Below, in pieces: positions 21,755-33,624 of a DNA stretch of 64,000 bases. Position numbers and translations under genes: made by a program. The stretch covers positions 246,001 through 310,000 of the forward strand of contig JAJEKV010000107.1 of the NCBI GenBank assembly GCA_021234155.1, in the 5' to 3' direction. The notes beneath the pieces are model-generated. The model made no database searches and had not been told where the DNA came from. It saw only the letters and a program-made list of their open reading frames with translations. The stretch is from Isoetes taiwanensis (taxonomy: Eukaryota; Streptophyta; Lycopodiopsida; Isoetales; Isoetaceae). The stretch's first letter is position 1. The number at the start of each line of letters is the position of its first letter.

Positions 21755-23599
21755 AGATTCGTTGTACAGTCTATAAGCATTAGTTTTATGTTTGATGCAA
21801 AAGCAAAAGTAGAAAGTCGCAGCTATGGAGTAAAAAGATAGCCTTGCTTTGGAAGGCTATAACTTTTCTAATATAGATCAGATTCATGCGATCTAAAGCT
21901 TGTTGGAAAGAACTTAAAGTCTAGTTTAAGTGGGAATAAAAATCAGCCAAAAAGGATAATTATTTTTTGAGTTATCGAAATTGTAGTGACTAACCCTGTT
22001 TTAAGACTGCAGGAGAAAAAGAAAGGATGGAGAGTGGTATTCATGTTGGATAGTTGATTCTTTGTTATTTGTTGAAGATAAAAAGTAGTATTACTTGTTG
22101 ATGATTAACTATATCCTTTTAATGCATCTGTGAATCTTCTAAACCATCATTGTATGGATCATGAAGATATATGCCTAACTAGCTTTTTAACAGCTGTATG
22201 GATCATGAAGATATATGCCTAACTAGCTTTTTAACAGCTGCCTCTTGATTCCTAATAGCTATTGGTAGCATGCTGTAATAGTCTAAAAAACTCTGATTTG
22301 AAACTGAAGACTTTGTTATTTCTCCCTCGTTGAAGAGGGATTTAGGGTGTTGAAATCCTGCCTACCATTAAATTCCTTGCCTAAGAATTTGCTCTTAACT
22401 AGTTGGATATGCATTGCCTTTAGCCATATCCCATAGCCATATCCCAGGGATGTTAAATACCTATTAAATTAAGCATGGAAGTCTTGAATCATGAAAGTTT
22501 AAGCATGAAAGTCTTGGATCATGGAAGTTAAGCATGAAAGCCTTGAATCATGTAAGTTAAGCATGGAAGTTTTAAATGATGGAACTTACATATGAAAGTT
22601 AAGTATGATAGCATGAAGGTGTGCAAATTTTGATTATTACAGTGACCATGTGCATGAACAAGTTATGGTAAAGAATGACAGGTATTATGTTTATTAGTTT
22701 CGTATTCAATGATCTGAGGTGTCGATTAATTTCTTTACAATGGATGTGTCTTTTGGCACTGCAGTATATATATACGTATGGGTTGAAATTGAATGATGTA
22801 TTTGTGCATGCTCTAACTGCATATGGTGATGACGAATATCATATTTTGGCATATGTCTTGTCGTTCTACTATCTTGTTGTAGACGAATTTACGATTTGCT
22901 AGTGTGTAATAAAAATCTCATTGGAGATGCAAACTAGAAGATATGTTATTGAAAATTGACAAATATATAATTGCAAACTAGAAATTTGGCAAAGCAATCT
23001 CCTTGGAGCTTGATTGAAAATTGGCCAATATCTAATTGAACATCTCATTAAAGATTTGACTTACTGACATTGGAAAATCTCATTGGAGATTGGCTTACTG
23101 AAATTGCAAAATCTCTTTGGAGATTGACTGATTGAATATCTCTAATTGGAAACTTTTCTTGAAGATTGACTTTGGAAGATGAATGTTATTACAGGAAGTT
23201 TGCTACACAACATAAAATTTTTCTTGGAATTCCTCATGAGGTCCACCTGGTAAGAGATATGTATAATGTGCTTGAAACTAACACTTTCATGAATGTTGAT
23301 TAAGGATGATTGTTGAGGAGGCATGAAATTTTGCATATATTGGATATTGGTTTTAGTGTTGAATTTCAATGCGCTTGCCCCATTCTATTTCTTGCCTCAA
23401 TGCTATAGGTTTTCTTATTGAATTTAACAAGCCAACATATTTTTTCTCAAAGCTTGTCATGTTGTTGTTTGGCATCTAGATAAGTTTCCCTTTATATGAC
23501 CTTGTGCAAAATTTGGTCTAACACTATGTGGTGGTGATGCTAGTTCTTTATGGCTCTTTGAAAATACATGGAAACATCTTTTAAGATATGGTCGCCAAA
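21755..23599 (+). other. Decayed gag region of the copia element
   Basis: No intact frame and no zinc knuckle that I can read. It has a 44-bp tandem duplication (unit TGTATGGATCATGAAGATAT..., from 22151 and 22195), a run of AAGCATGAAAGTCTTGAATC-like repeats (22475-22615) and repeated ATCTCATTGGAGATTG-like units (22915-23165). Gag should map here by position, but that is inference. Confidence 0.5.
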
Positions 23600-24330
23600 T
23601 ATGAAGACCTTTCACAATCAAAGGCAATCTTTATAAACTCAAGATGAATGATGGGTTTGCTAATGTTGTGATATCTCATGGTGATGATATCAGTACTTTG
23701 CGGCATCGACGTTTTGGTCATGCTAGCTTTCAAGCTCTTTTGGACATGAGCTGTGATAACCTTGTGGAGTATTGAATGCTTGTGAGGCATATTCTATTGG
23801 TAAGCCACATTGCCACTCATTCTCTGGGGAAAGATATCGTGCTACGCGAGTCTTAGAACTGGTCCGTTCTAAACTTTGTGGGCCATTCTATGATTCTGTG
23901 ATTCTCTTTGGCTATACATTTATGTACTTTATTACTAAAAAACTTGAAGTATTATCAGTCTTTTGTACTTCCAAAAAGATGATAAGAGTTCAAACTAGAA
24001 CAATGATTCAGAGACTGTGAGCTGATAATGGTGGCAAGTTTAAGTCCTTGGTATTTGACAAAGTTTGTGCAAATTCAAGCATTGTTCTTGAATACATTGC
24101 GTCTTATTCTCCTCAACAGGATGGTATTGCTGAGAGGAAGAATTGTGCCATCGTGAATGTGGTGCATTGCATGCTTACTCATATTAATTTGGATGTGTTT
24201 CTATGCAGAAGTTGTTGGCGCTGCTGTGTACTTGCAAAATTGCTTACTTATTTTTTGAAAGGCAAAACTTCATTAGAAGCTTGGTCTGCTATTAAACCCA
24301 ATGTTGCCAATTTTGTATGATTTTGGTTTG
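23600..24330 (+). pseudogene. Copia GAG-pre-integrase and integrase core remnant
   Basis: Broken frames spell the copia order. LYKLKM and LRHRRFGHASFQALLDM are the pre-integrase zinc region. A stop-interrupted H-x-C region and a central ADNGGKFKS (the second Asp of DDE) follow, the latter just after a stop. Then YSPQQDGIAERKN gives the catalytic Glu, and FLKGKTSLEAW ends it. Several stops and frameshifts separate the pieces, so no function remains. Confidence 0.8.
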
Positions 24331-24599
24331 TTGTACTACTTATGTTCATATTCCTCCTGAAGGTAGTAAAAAATGATGATTTTGCTAAGGAAGCTATTTT
24401 ATTAGATACGTCTATAATGCCAAAATATGCCAATTTGGGGACTCAGCTTTCCATTTACTTATGCTTCATTCTATTGATGAAATCATACTTCTGTCGCTGC
24501 CCTTGCTTCTACTACTGAATCTGCCTTTGCTCTTGATGTCCTTGACTTTGTTCATAATTTTGCTAATATTGATGTGGAAGATCATTTTGGTTGAGATTA

Positions 24600-24872
24600 T
24601 TCATGAGGTTGCTTATGTTATTGCACGTCGAGCATGAAAGCCGACACAATGGATGTTAGAATATCTTATTGATGATCCAATTTCTATGGAGGATGCTCTA
24701 ACATTAGAACACTTGGACAAGAGGACTTGGTTTCTGGATTCCTTTCTAGTGTGAATGATTTGAATATTTACTTCAAAAGGAGAAGGGTCTTATTATGTTT
24801 TCATTGCCTTATATGTCGATGATACATTTTTTGTTTGCAATGATTTACCGTACTTACATCACATGAAAGTTT
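24600..24872 (+). pseudogene. Copia reverse transcriptase remnant, upstream of the LINE
   Basis: Frames with stops include a PTQWMLEYLIDDPISMEDAL-like stretch and ALYVDDTFFVCND, the copia RT catalytic motif (YVDD at 24812-24823). Homology stops at HHMKVLLS where the LINE begins and resumes at 32498 with FEMVDLGAIHSC. Confidence 0.8.
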
Positions 24873-24888
24873 TATTATCTTAAGTTTA

Positions 24889-24966
24889 CGGGAGGCGATG
24901 GACGGGGACGGGAGGCGATGGACGGGGAGGCGATGGACGGGACGGGAGGCGATGGACGGGGGTGGG
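24889..24966 (+). repeat. GGGAGGCGATGGACGGG repeats at the LINE 5' end
   Basis: Four copies of GGAGGCGATGGACGGG with short variable joints, directly after the 5' target duplication. They could be promoter-like 5' UTR monomers. 24967-25997 holds no other gene. Confidence 0.8.
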
Positions 24967-25997
24967 AAGTATAGCGATGACCAGATAAGTACAGAACCCG
25001 GAAATTAGATAAGGTTCCTAATGCATTAGTATTCTTTCTCTATAAAAGATTAGATTAAGAGCATGCCATATTTCTTAGAAAGACGTTAGGTGATATAGCA
25101 AGAACAGCCAGATTAACTGAGCCGAACCATAACAGCGGAGTGCTAGATCTTAGCAAATGAAGATGGTAAACAGTTAGGATAGCAGGGGTGTGGAAATGAT
25201 GGCTCAAACCAGTATAAGTGGAGCAGAATAGAAAGATGAAGACCCACAGATCAAGATTCCGGCTCCGGCGATGGACGATTCAGAATTTCAAAATTTCAGA
25301 GCCGTTGAAGAAATAGCCGTATGAATAAGACATAGTAAAATACCATAAAATAAAATAAAACAAAATAAAATAAAATAAAACTTTGAGAACCAGTGAAATT
25401 CGGAAACTAATTTGGAAATTAATTGGGCTCGAGACGTGGAATAATAAAGATAGAACACCAGTCGACAAGGGTAGCGACAAAAAAGGCGGGACACGTGGCG
25501 GGGTCGGAAGAAAAAACGTATGGATAATAGTTAAAATATGTAAACATATATAAAATATAAAGCGTCGGGAATTAGCGCGTATAAGTAAGCGTGACTGAAA
25601 ATAATAATCATGACAATTACGGTAGCCATAATAATGAAATGCAAAGGAAATACGAGAAGGTACACATGTCAGAGTACGGGTCAAGGATATGTGGCGGGGA
25701 TTAGCAGACGAAAACCCTCGGGACAGGATAGGACAAGACTGGCGTTTAAGGCAGGCGGCCGGAATTAATAAGGCGGGAAAGCTGACAACTTTCGTAAACC
25801 CTAAATTACCCTAACATCTATATAACAGTGAGGACGAAGGAAAAGTGAGTGTGAAGATCATCTCCGGCTGCTCGATTGCTCCAGCGCCTCGATTGCTCCA
25901 GCGCCTTAGTGATTTGAGTCCGGAGAATTAAGCCTAACAGGGGAAGCGCCACCAAAATCTCAGCCTCCGGCCCAGATCCCAGCTCTGAAGCAAAAGG

Positions 25998-26546
25998 ATG
26001 GACAAGGGTAAGAAAGCTTTGATTGATGTATGTGGGGAGGAAAAGGTCGGCAAGAAGCGCTCAAGCTCTGGCACTCCAGGCAATCTCACGGTGCCATTCA
26101 ACCCGGATTTAGAAGAGCTCAATCCTTGGTGCATCTGCTTTGACGGCTGTAGGTGCTTAAGCAGAGGTCTACCTTCATGCATCAGTTGCGGCCGCGTTCA
26201 TTGCTTATATTGTGACCGAATTCATCATGCACAGTCCATGCGAGATAGTGGTTATACTCTAGGAATGCTGGAAGTTCTCGGAGTATTGGGCGACAAGAAC
26301 GACACTGTGAGACGCCAAGACCTAGATCGAACCATGCAGTGCTTCAACAGATTACAGGTCCAAGCTGCTATACAAAGGTCCTCTAATTTCCAACACAATC
26401 TGCTGATATGTGATGCCGGGAAAGTCTGTATCTACTGCTGTGAAAAAAATCCCGTTGATTTTCTGTGCCGGGCGTACATAGTGAGAAATCTGGAAAAGGT
26501 CCAGAAGATCGGGGAACCGTCTTCGGAAAAGAAACCCAAAAATTAG
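25998..26546 (+). CDS. Cysteine-rich 182-residue ORF in the 5' part of the LINE
   Basis: Intact frame, family not recognised. A dense Cys/His cluster at about residues 44-78 (WCICFDGCRCLS, CISCGRVHCLYCDRIHH) suggests one or two bound zinc ions. A second cluster (LLICDAGKVCIYC, DFLC) lies near residues 135-155. The C-terminus is basic. The start MDKGKK is the first ATG after an AT-poor leader. Because it lies inside the target duplications it moves with the LINE, like an ORF0 or a captured gene. A role in RNA binding or in suppressing host defence would be a guess. Confidence 0.5.
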   Translation: MDKGKKALIDVCGEEKVGKKRSSSGTPGNLTVPFNPDLEELNPWCICFDGCRCLSRGLPSCISCGRVHCLYCDRIHHAQSMRDSGYTLGMLEVLGVLGDKNDTVRRQDLDRTMQCFNRLQVQAAIQRSSNFQHNLLICDAGKVCIYCCEKNPVDFLCRAYIVRNLEKVQKIGEPSSEKKPKN

Positions 26547-27884
26547 TCTTTCTTTCCAAGAAAAAGGGATGCATGTCAGAGTTTTTGGTCCTAACTTTTC
26601 TTTCTATTTTTGTTTTAATCTATTGTGTCTCGTTATGTCCTGTTTTTGTTTAAGATAAACCAAGATCAGATTATCTAGAGCCAGCAACGGCATTAACAGG
26701 CGGGAGGCCGCCAAGAATATGTAATAGATAATTCCGATCAGAAGAGGTTACGACTGCTGTGAAAAGAAGAATGCATAGATGAAGAAAAGAAGAATTAACC
26801 GTAGCTGAAGGCCTGAACATGGTGTTATTGTAATGTGTTGAGTATGTAATACCTCCATGTGGAGAAATTTCTGAATGAAGGCAGTTTTGTAGTAATAGTT
26901 GTCAAGTAATAGTTGTCAAGGGTAAAGCAGCCTCAATAAAAATCAATAAAATCAATTGAATCTAAAGTAATATATGTTACTGATAAATTAGCTTCAGGGT
27001 ACAGCTCTAAAAAATCGTCTTAATGATGAAATGACCCCGATCCATAGTATACCCTACGAAGACAAGGCACGAATATATGGGAAGTTATTAAAAGATTACT
27101 GGAAGGTTACTAAGGGAGTTCACAGCTGATAAGTTCCACCAGCAGATATATATACAAAATAGGGAAGCATTACAGGAGACACCGGGCTTCAGTGGGCAAT
27201 AGAACACAGCAGAACACGACAGATAACATGCGAAATTAGACAAACTGGATCATATCATGGGAGACATCTACTGGGAGCGAGAAGGTGGCGAACGCACCAA
27301 AAAGGAAATACAAGTGGAGGGGCGACACATATGGGACAGATAGGCAAGGAACAGGAGTACGTACTCGTATAAATACAAGCAAAATGAGATCAACGGGGGA
27401 ACATACAGAGAACAGATGAACATCAGAGTAAAAGGAGGACGGGGGCAAGCTACGGGACAGAGAGGCTATGCCTCCGCCGTACACCAGGATAGCGAGGGCT
27501 AGACCCACCAACTGGTACCCCGGACCACTAAAAACTCATTATAATACCTTATGGACGGGATACCAACGTAATTAATGCGGGCAGACATATACCCAACTAA
27601 GCAGCCTCGAAAAAAACCCAAAAAGGATCAACCTTGGGCAACGGACGAAAGAAGGTAAATGACAATAAAAGAGATGGACGAAATTAATTAGGGCCTTCAG
27701 CATTTTAAAATTTGAAATTCAAATTAAAACGGTAATTACGAATAAAAATGTCGTTTAGAATCAGGGAATATATAGTCCTAGTGGGGGACGACGGTTATCT
27801 TATAGTTGAGAGCCGAGCACAAGCGCGCTGCCTAAGAGCCACCGCAGAGTCCTTTGGCACAGGATTATCTTGCAAACGAGAACC
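26547..27884 (+). other. LINE internal non-coding stretch
   Basis: Between the cysteine-rich ORF and ORF1p. No supported gene; several A-rich blocks. Confidence 0.5.
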
Positions 27885-28964
27885 ATGGCTGACAGCACCA
27901 ATAGCAGCCAGCAGAGGAGGTCGGATGTGGCAAGAGCCCCGGTGAGCCAACAGGACCTACGGGACTTCCTAGCACAGATGGATAAGCAGTTGGAATCAAA
28001 GATCCCAAACCTGGATGCACTCAACGCATTGGCTGAAACGTGCAACAACAACAAAACAGCCATCACTAGCATGGACCTGAGAGTAGGAGGGGTGGAGAAG
28101 ACGAATGAGGAAATGCAGCGGAGAATGGACGAAATCGAAGAAGAGAAGGCAAGGATCCTGCAAAGGTTGGTTGAATTAGAGAAATCAAATGTTGAGCTGG
28201 ATGCATGGGAGTCATTTGATAGGATAAAGCCACACTTAAGGGAATATGAGGAGCAAAATAAAATTAAGCATGATGTTAGGCTAATTGGGATAGCAGAAAG
28301 GCCTAACGAGGATATATATCGAGTTACTGCAGAAGTGATAGAAACGGTGTTCAAGGAGCACAGGGGCGTCATCATCAAAGCCCTACGATCAGGCCAATGG
28401 AGGGGGAGACCGAGACACATAAACTTGACGTTAAGGGATTTGGCTACCAAGGAAAGGATCCTACGGATGGGATCCAGATTGAGGAATGGAATCAAGGTAC
28501 AGGAGTCATTAACGGTGATGCAGAGACAGGGGCTGCACAGGGAGCTGGCCAAAGCCAGGGATCTGAACCAAGCAGGGATACACGCGGGGGTCAAGAATGG
28601 CAAGGTCTACATACACAAGAGGGGGAGAGAACAAGCGACTCAACCGCAGGAGCAGACAGCACGGTTGCAGGGGATAGAAAAATCAACGGAAGCAGAGAAG
28701 GAAAACATACGCCCCCTGATGTCTATACAACAGGGGCTAGAGAACAGACTGCAGGAGGAAGCTCTAAGAGTAGGCACGTTAGAGGGGAACCAGAACAGAG
28801 TAATAGGAAGAAACGGAAACGGGGGAAACGAAGAGCGAGCAACACAAGCAAGGTTCGGAGGGCCAACCCCGACAATGAAGACCAGGGGAAGACCAAGGAG
28901 AATGGGCATTGGTACAGAAAACACGGAGACTCAGAAGGAGCAACCTCGGGGGAAAAGACGTTGA
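27885..28964 (+). CDS. LINE ORF1 protein (L1 ORF1p type: coiled coil, RRM, CTD)
   Basis: 359 residues, intact, from ATG 27885. Residues about 15-115 are a heptad-rich coiled coil (DLRDFLAQMDKQLES to ARILQRLVELEKSN). The RRM-like part follows (KHDVRLIGIAERPNEDIYRV). Then comes the C-terminal domain (INLTLRDLATKERIL, LHRELAKARDLN, VKNGKVYI), in the order of Transposase_22 proteins. The basic, Gln- and Gly-rich tail is variable. By family knowledge it forms trimers, binds LINE RNA and is a nucleic-acid chaperone. It overlaps the start of ORF2 by a few bases. The vertebrate-like RRM plus CTD plan differs from the zinc-knuckle ORF1 of most angiosperm L1s. Confidence 0.85.
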   Translation: MADSTNSSQQRRSDVARAPVSQQDLRDFLAQMDKQLESKIPNLDALNALAETCNNNKTAITSMDLRVGGVEKTNEEMQRRMDEIEEEKARILQRLVELEKSNVELDAWESFDRIKPHLREYEEQNKIKHDVRLIGIAERPNEDIYRVTAEVIETVFKEHRGVIIKALRSGQWRGRPRHINLTLRDLATKERILRMGSRLRNGIKVQESLTVMQRQGLHRELAKARDLNQAGIHAGVKNGKVYIHKRGREQATQPQEQTARLQGIEKSTEAEKENIRPLMSIQQGLENRLQEEALRVGTLEGNQNRVIGRNGNGGNEERATQARFGGPTPTMKTRGRPRRMGIGTENTETQKEQPRGKRR

Positions 28965-31900
28965 CATTGTGGTACTGGAATTGTACGGGGTACCCATGGG
29001 ATGATGGAGAAAGATTAGAAGGTGCCCAAGGCTGTGACATAATATGCCTGACAGAGACTTGGGAGCATAACGTCAAAAGGCTACCAGAGGAGGAAGGATA
29101 CCAACTGTTCACATGTTGGAAAGACAGGGAATTTAAAATAGGGAGGGGGAGTGCAGGTTTGGCTTGTTATATAAAAAACAGTGCAGTTAACAATGCATGT
29201 ATGTTACATTCAGATATCAATAAAAGATATATGGTTTTGAGTATCCAATTGAAAAACAAACAAAATGTGGTTCTGATAATTACATATTACCCGCCGAACA
29301 GTGATAAACTAGAATTGCTAGATCTGGGAGAGAATATAACGAAATGGAAGGAGCAAGGACCAATGATTATAGTAGGAGATCTAAATGCTAGAACCGGACA
29401 GGAACAAGCACAGAGTACACACACGGATGAGAAGGGGGGGCAGACAGTGTATACGATGAGGGCACAGGAATGGCAGAGGGATACAGAAGATAAGGCAGAG
29501 GTCAATGCTAGAGGTGAATTATTGCTGGAAGTCTGCACGGCAACAGGGATGATTATAGCCAATGGTGTGGGAAAATGGAGGGGATCAGGAGGTTTCACGA
29601 GCCAAAACGCACATGGTAAGAGCATAGTGGATTATATAATTGTGAACGACCAAGCAGCAGAAAAGATAGAAGGGCTGATGCTAAAAGAATGGCCGACCGG
29701 GAGAAGGGAAAGCCATAGACCGGTTAAACTAACAATCGGGCTAGGGGGGACGCCACAAAAAGACAGCACAGAAAGAAAGGAAGATAATAAAGACAGGATG
29801 AAGATTCAGTTCCAGGAGAAACACGCAGAAACCTTCACACAAATGATCAAGGAGGAAATGGGAGAATGGAACTGGGGAAAGCACAACGCAAGTGAGAATG
29901 GAAACACCCTAAATGACATCATGGTAAGGGTAGCAACAGAGGTGTTTGGGAAGAAGATCAAAATCAGGAAAACAGGGCATTTAGAGCTTCAGTATGGTAT
30001 GATGACGAGTGTAGAGAATACAAGAGGAAAGTAAGAAAACATAGGGGAAAGGAGACATACCGAGAAGAAAGGGCAGCATACATAAGATTACTGAAGAAGA
30101 AGAGATACAATAACCTGTTACAGCACCAATGGTACTTGGGGAAAATGCTGAAAAAACAGCCCCGAAGATTTTGGAGAGGACTCAAAAACAAAGGAGGGGG
30201 TAGTAATGTGAAAGCAAAGAACGAACAAGATGACATTGGAACCGAGGGATGGGAGAGTTACTTGGATAAATTATACAAGACAGGGGCACCTCCAGTATCG
30301 ATACCAATACAGCATGATCAGGACAAACCATGCTTCAACATGTTAGACGTAATGCTGGCCCTGAACAGGATGGCCAATCGTAAAGCTCAGGATCTATACG
30401 GACTCACCGTGGAACTGCTGAAGTATGCCAAAATAGAAATCGGCAGACAGGTTACAGACATTTTTAACGGCATCATACATACAGGACTTCCAGACAGATG
30501 GACATACAATAGAGTCATACCTTTACATAAGACAGGGAATAGAAAAGATCCAGGGAATTACAGAACGATAATGGTAAGCTCGATTTTCACAAAATGGTTT
30601 GGAAAGGTATTGGATAATAAATTAAGGAAATGGGCAGAAGAGGGAAATATGAGAGCACAGGGGCAAGCAGGGTTCAGACCGGAGCACTCAACCACGGATC
30701 ACCTAGTGACCCTACGGATATTAATAGAGCAGAACAAATTGCAGGGAAAGAAAATAATCTGCTGCTTTGTAGATTTCAGGAAAGCATTTGATACAGTCCC
30801 GAGAGAGAAGCTGCTAAAGAGATTGATGGACATGCAGGCCCCGAGAAATATGGTAGGATCGATAGAAAGACTATACCACAGGGTGTATGCTAAAATGGAA
30901 CAGGAAGGACAGCCGATAATCTGTGACACCGGTGTAAAGCAGGGATGCCCGTTATCCCCAACACTGTTTGGAATATACATAGACGCACTACAGGGATACA
31001 TAGCAGAACAGAAGGGAGACGAGCATGCCCCAACACTAGGAGACATACGCGGATGATCTTAGTATGATGGCAACAAAGAACAAAGGAATGCACAGATTGC
31101 TCAAAATTCTAGAACAATTCTGTGAGGATACAGGGCTGACAGTGAATCTAGCAAAAACTAAGATAGTCATCTTTGGACACAAAAACAGGCATAAACCTTT
31201 CAAATATAAAGGTAAAGAGATAGAGGAACCAACAGAATACAGATATCTAGGGTATGATACGCACGGCACAGGGAAATGGGCCAAAGGAGCCAACGCTAGA
31301 TTTCAATCAGCTATAGGAAGCTACTTCAACATGAAAAACTTTTGTAACAGAAGTAGAATAACTGACTGGGATATCAAATGTTATCTATTCAGTGCAGTAA
31401 TAGCCACCACTCAATTATACGGAGCAGAAGCATGGGGGCCAGGTTTAACAGAGAGAAACTGGGAAAAGCAGGAAGGAATTCTTAGGCAATGGCACAGACA
31501 GGAATTCAGGGTAAGGACAAACACACCACTAACAATCATGGTCCTCGAAACAGGGCAGAAACCAATGGAAGTAAGAGCATGGGAGAGAACTATAAGATAC
31601 CTACTCATAGATAACGCGGGAGACATACAAGGAAAACTGTCCAGCATTGCAATCACAGAATCAGCAAAATCACATATCCTCGAAAGCAGTGGATGGTTCA
31701 AGGAGGTAGCAACATGGACCAGACAAATGGGATTAAACCTGAGTGACCTAATAGAAGAGGGGCAGTGGAATGAGGAATGGGCAAACACAGCAACAAGAGC
31801 ATGGCTGCAAAGGCATACAGGACCCAAGACAGACTGGCTCATACAAGTTTTTAACCCAGACCAACAAATAGGACATCAGATATACAGGGATAACTTACTG

Positions 31901-32224
31901 GGGAAAAACAGAAGGGACACGCTAGCCAAATTTAGGATGGGAAGCCATGATCTAAGAATCAAAAAAGACAGGTGGAGAGGGGTAGACAAGGAGGACAGGA
32001 TATGCAGAATCTGTGACGGGGGAAGAATAGAGGATGAGAACCATATGATTATTGACTGTCCGACATACGGAGACATCAGGGACAGATATAGGAATATAAG
32101 GTGGGGAGAACCAGTCCACAAGCTGATGAAGATGACAGAATCACTAAGGGATCTGGCAGACGCGATCCACAGAATGACGACCAGACACAGAGAAGTGCAC
32201 AGTGAAAGAGGGCTTGTAATATGA
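28961..32224 (+). pseudogene. LINE ORF2: endonuclease, reverse transcriptase, C-terminal CCHC
   Basis: The endonuclease begins at LTLWYWNCTG (28961), with LTETWE, TYYPPNSD, IIVGDLNART and SIVDYIIVND. The usual SDH motif reads ESH, so a catalytic Asp appears lost. Reading shifts frame near 29975 (into WYDDECREYKRK). RT follows: PGNYRTIMVSSIFTKWF, GQAGFRPEHSTTDHL, FVDFRKAFDTVPREK, KQGCPLSPTLFG. A second shift comes just before TYADDLSMMA (31040), the catalytic YADD. The C-terminus has C-x2-C-x7-H-x4-C (CRICDGG, NHMIIDC). No RNase H is present, as in L1 generally. Only the two shifts and no stops were found, so the copy is young or recently active. Confidence 0.88.
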
Positions 32225-32489
32225 TCCGTACAAAACGAGTCATATAGCCCCACACAAATTGCTCAGCTAAAAGCTGATTGATAACGACGCATCACTGCAC
32301 GGCCAAGAAGCCGAGGTAAAAGCGGGATGCCGGTATTAAAAGGAAAAAAGTCAGCCTTCCGAAAAGGCTACATTGTAACAGCGTGATGTGCTAGTAGCAC
32401 CATTTTAGGGAGCTCGCCCATGCTACACAAGTCCAGGGGCCTTATGGCACAAAGGACATAAATGTATTCTATTCTATTCTATTCTATTC
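32225..32489 (+). other. LINE 3' UTR with palindrome and ATTCT-repeat tail
   Basis: Contains the perfect palindrome GTGCTAGTAGCAC (32388-32400), the stem AGCCTTCCGAAAAGGCT, and ends in five ATTCT units (32466-32490) instead of poly(A). Confidence 0.8.
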
Positions 32490-32497
32490 TATTATCT

Positions 32498-33290
32498 GCA
32501 GCTTTTGAGATGGTAGACTTGGGTGCAATTCACTCATGCACATATATCTCTGCGCTCATTGAAAAGTTTGGCCTCCTTGAAGCAAAATCAGAAAGTACTC
32601 CTCTTGTTGCTAGTTCCAGATATTTCAAACTTTCTCAAAAACAAAGTCCTTGCACTGAAGAAGAAAGATTGCAAATGAAAAAATGTTCCTATGCTAGTTT
32701 GGTTGGTGCATTGATGTATTCCGCCAATGCAACTCGCTCTATTAGTTATGTTGCTAATACTCTTGTTCAATTCATGACTAATCCTGGACAGGTTCATTGG
32801 ACTGCTGCTAAAAGGGTTTTGAGATTTTTGAAAGACACTTCTACCTATGGTTTATTGTTGTACACAAAGCATGATGTTGATATATTGACTTTGCTAGGCT
32901 ATACAGATGCTGATTGGGGTAGTTGTCCTGATACGCAACGATGTGTTTCTGTTTCCACCACAGAAATGGAGTATCTTGTTGCATCCATTTCCCAGCAGAG
33001 AATTGGTTTGGTTGCGGCAGACTCTACTCATGTGTGATAATCAAAGTACAATTGCATTAACAAAAGATGAGGTTTTCCATTCTTAATCCAAACATATTGA
33101 GCTACACTATCATTATATCAAGTTGGAAGTACGAAAGAAGACTATTGTGCTTAAACATTGTCCAACATCAACGATAGTTGCTGACATCTTCACCAAAGCA
33201 TTAGGACTTCAGAAACAAGAGATGTGCAAAGCCACTCTTGGAATTGTTGAATCTTTTTGTTTGTTACTTGAGTTGTTCTGAAAGTGCTTG
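32498..33290 (+). pseudogene. Copia reverse transcriptase end and RNase H, downstream of the LINE
   Basis: Picks up exactly where the 24872 piece stops: FEMVDLGAIHSC, YASLVGALMYSANATR, then RNase H GYTDADWGS and STTEMEYLVAS. Near a stop at 33036 comes DNQSTIALTKDEVFHS, then IELHYHYIKLEV and VADIFTKALG. This is the normal copia C-terminus, interrupted by stops at about 33036 and 33085. Confidence 0.88.
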
Positions 33291-33412
33291 GGTTTTTTCC
33301 TTTTAACCCACAAAAGGTTTTTTTGATCCAAGCACTAGATTAAAGATGCAGGGAGGGATGGTTGGAGGCATCTTTAAATATGAGATACAATTATTTTGTT
33401 CAAAAGGCTAAA

Positions 33413-33425
33413 GTTGCAGGGAGGG
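33413..33425 (+). other. Polypurine tract of the copia element
   Basis: GCAGGGAGGG ends directly at the 3' LTR start. The same TGCAGGGAGGGATGG-type sequence also occurs about 60 bases upstream. Confidence 0.75.
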
Positions 33426-33624
33426 TGTTTGGAATCTCCTTTCTATAGGAGATATTGCACCTTTACCTTTTGCCATATATGGCACATGTTTCACATATAG
33501 CACTCTTGCCTATTGTGGCACTAGCCTAATTGTGGCGCATATTGATGTATAAATATGTATCTCATATGAATGAAAGATGATCTTGTCTTGTGGGAAAAGT
33601 TTTGTGTGTCTCATATTTCTAACA
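33426..33624 (+). repeat. 3' LTR of the copia element
   Basis: 199 bp, TGTTTGG...TAACA, followed by the target copy ATCTG. It lacks the internal duplication present in the 5' LTR. Confidence 0.92.

Larger units (their letters stand above)
24881..32489 (+). mobile_element. L1-type LINE inserted in the copia RT
   Basis: 7.6 kb bounded by TATTATCT (24873-24880 and 32490-32497). Contents: a GC-rich repeated 5' start, a cysteine-rich small ORF, an L1 ORF1p-like gene, a broken EN-RT-CCHC ORF2 and an (ATTCT)n tail. The boundaries are supported by copia RT homology that stops and resumes exactly there. Confidence 0.88.
21486..33624 (+). mobile_element. Decayed Ty1/copia LTR retrotransposon with a nested LINE
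   Basis: LTRs 21486-21741 and 33426-33624 begin TGTTTGGAATC and end TAACA. ATCTG flanks both ends (21481-21485, 33625-33629). PBS TGGTATCAGAGCC follows the 5' LTR and a purine tract precedes the 3' LTR. Recognisable pieces in copia order: GAG-pre-integrase, integrase, RT, RNase H. A 7.6 kb LINE sits inside RT; without it the element is about 4.5 kb. All coding parts contain stops. Confidence 0.93.
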
